NCBI GenBank assembly: GCA_011522945.1
Contig: WTHY01000180.1
Coordinates: forward strand, 1-5,499
Direction: 5' to 3'
From: Alphaproteobacteria bacterium
GTDB taxonomy: Bacteria > Pseudomonadota > Alphaproteobacteria > Puniceispirillales > Puniceispirillaceae
Length of the DNA: 5,499 bases
Made by a program: the position numbers and the translations under genes. Shown here piece after piece: positions 4,144 through 5,499 of the stretch; within the stretch, counting starts at the first letter, position 1, and each line of letters begins with the position of its first letter. The notes below the pieces were generated by a model. That model searched no databases. It was not told where the DNA came from and was given only the letters and a program-made list of their open reading frames with translations.

Positions 4144-5499
4144 ATGATAGGGGCTATGCATAGCGCCTCCTTTTACACAATTCCACCAGGCCGACCCTTT
4201 GCCAGCGATCTAGCAAAAGGGCTATTGGCCAATATGGAATCGCCCCAAGAACTTGCACAAACACAAATATTTTTGCCAACGCGAAGAGCCGCTCGTGCTT
4301 TGTCCGCTGCCTTTTTGCAGCAAAGTGAAGGCCAAGCACTATTATTGCCGAAAATACGTGCTATCGGTGATGAGGACGATTACGATACCGACTTGGCTCA
4401 TGCTTTTCTATCATCAGATGATGGGTCTCTCGCGCCTGCTATACCTGAAATGCGTCGTTTGTGCCTTATTGCTCGTCAGGTGCAATTATTTCCCATCAAC
4501 AACCAACGACCAACACAAGCGCAATCCTTTGCCTTGGCGCGTGCTTTATTGCAATTGCTGGATCAAGTGCAAAATTCTGAATTTGATATTCAAAATATGC
4601 AAGATCTTTGGCCAAAAGAATTAGCGGCACATTGGCAAGATATCGCGCAGTTTTTATCTATCTTATGGCGCTATTGGCCACAAATTCTTGAAGCTGAAGG
4701 GGTAATGGACCCTGTAGCACGTCGTATAGCCTTGATGGAGAGGCAAGGCCAAATTTGGCAGGAGAGGCCGCCTCAAACACCTATTATTCTTGCTGGCTCT
4801 ACCGGCACTTTGCCAGCAACTCAAAAGATGATGAAAATCATTTCAACCCTGCCTAAGGGAAAAGTTGTCTTCCCAGGATTAGTGCCGGATATTTCTGATG
4901 ATGATTGGCAGGCAATAGCAAGTGATAAAGTACATCCACTTCACCCTTTATCAATCACCTGTCAAAGATTGGATATCTCACCGGGCGAGGTCTCAATATG
5001 GCCAGTATCAGATGACTATTCTCCTCAGCTAGCCGCGCGCCAACAGTTGCTGTTAGAAGTCATGCGCCCTGCAAGTCAGACAGATAAATGGCGTGATAAT
5101 AAATCTATGCCAAAGGCGCTTCAAAAAGCTGAGAACCTTGCTGGCTTCCGACGCATGGAATTACAAGATGATAATCAAGAGGCAGAGGTCATTGCCTTAT
5201 TGATGCGTGAGGCGCTAGAGGTGCCAAATAAGACTGCAATTCTTGTGACTGCCGACAGGCAACTGGCTCGAATGGTGCAGTCAGAATTGCGACGCTATGA
5301 CATAGACATCGACGATTCAGCTGGTGCGCCGCTCCTGCAATCTGCTGTTGGAGGTTTTCTTCAATTACTCGCGAACCTTTTATATAGCAAGGATATATTT
5401 GCAGACTTGATTGCCCTAAGCGCGCATCCGTTTTCATGCGGCCAAACCAATCGTGTTACCTATCGAAGCTTTGTGGATAGAGTCAATAAAACATATATG
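4144..5499 (+). CDS. addB: Double-strand break repair protein AddB, alphaproteobacterial type (3' end cut off)
   Basis: AddB pairs with AddA to form the helicase-nuclease that processes broken DNA ends for RecA, the counterpart of RecBCD. The frame is open for 452 codons to the window edge, a little under half of a protein of about 1000 residues. The C-terminal nuclease and iron-sulphur cysteines would be outside. Family-typical stretches are FYTIPPGRPF (10-19), FLPTRRAARALSAAFL (43-58), LLPKIRAIGDEDD (67-79), ILAGSTGTLPAT (215-226), VVFPGL (241-246), the block around EAEVIALLMREALE (346-359), and ILVTADRQLARMV (366-378) followed by IDIDDSAGAPL (387-397). No canonical Walker A is present at the N-terminus, as expected for this AddB branch. 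An in-frame TGA at 4132 limits the start to ATG 4144 or ATG 4156. Neither has a well-spaced ribosome binding site; 4156 has AGGGG only 2 bases away, so the start is uncertain by four codons. addA is expected downstream. Confidence 0.93.
   Translation, partial: MIGAMHSASFYTIPPGRPFASDLAKGLLANMESPQELAQTQIFLPTRRAARALSAAFLQQSEGQALLLPKIRAIGDEDDYDTDLAHAFLSSDDGSLAPAIPEMRRLCLIARQVQLFPINNQRPTQAQSFALARALLQLLDQVQNSEFDIQNMQDLWPKELAAHWQDIAQFLSILWRYWPQILEAEGVMDPVARRIALMERQGQIWQERPPQTPIILAGSTGTLPATQKMMKIISTLPKGKVVFPGLVPDISDDDWQAIASDKVHPLHPLSITCQRLDISPGEVSIWPVSDDYSPQLAARQQLLLEVMRPASQTDKWRDNKSMPKALQKAENLAGFRRMELQDDNQEAEVIALLMREALEVPNKTAILVTADRQLARMVQSELRRYDIDIDDSAGAPLLQSAVGGFLQLLANLLYSKDIFADLIALSAHPFSCGQTNRVTYRSFVDRVNKTYM

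Noticed and set aside
4253..4624. 123-codon + strand open frame in another frame inside addB
   Set aside because: It overlaps the addB frame, which shows clear family motifs throughout. Its own translation is Cys/Tyr-rich with no recognisable domain.
4154..5437. Minus-strand open frames opposite addB (4154-4339, 5189-5437)
   Set aside because: Both are short, lie opposite conserved AddB segments and show no domain or start signal.

Overview
The window comes from an alphaproteobacterium with moderately AT-leaning DNA. It holds the chvG – rapZ – ahcY – tsaE – addB gene order that recurs in this class, all on the + strand. The ChvG-type kinase sequence, the alpha-type AddB and the gene order all support the class. 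The base composition would suit a free-living, perhaps marine, lineage, but nothing here fixes the genus.

Layout: (1) 1-1191, the C-terminal two thirds of a ChvG/ExoS-type sensor histidine kinase, cut by the left edge. (2) 1193-2062, rapZ, one base after the kinase stop, so the two are almost certainly co-transcribed. (3) 2063-2194, a 132-base non-coding stretch with a candidate promoter, a palindrome and a foldable leader. (4) 2195-3589, ahcY, complete. (5) 3602-4099, tsaE, starting at a TTG just after the ahcY stop. A 14-bp terminator-like hairpin lies inside its first codons. (6) 4144-5499, the N-terminal 452 codons of addB, running off the right edge. There are no tRNAs, rRNAs, insertion sequences, CRISPR arrays or credible minus-strand genes.

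How the genes relate: ChvG senses the envelope or acid environment and signals to a response regulator (ChvI) that would lie to the left. RapZ is a nucleotide-binding-fold protein linked in other bacteria to RNA and amino-sugar control. AhcY removes S-adenosylhomocysteine and so keeps methylation running. TsaE is needed for the t6A modification of tRNA. AddB is half of the AddAB recombination helicase-nuclease. These are housekeeping functions linked by conserved gene order, not a single pathway.

The block looks like a compacted version of the usual alphaproteobacterial arrangement. hprK is absent between chvG and rapZ. The PTS genes (EIIA-Man type and HPr) are absent between rapZ and ahcY. 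The amgK/murU-type cell-wall recycling genes are absent between tsaE and addB. The most noteworthy details are a histidine in place of the Walker A lysine of RapZ, a possible pseudoknot/hairpin switch just ahead of the ahcY ribosome binding site, and the strong hairpin embedded in the start of tsaE. I see no clear novel multi-gene system.
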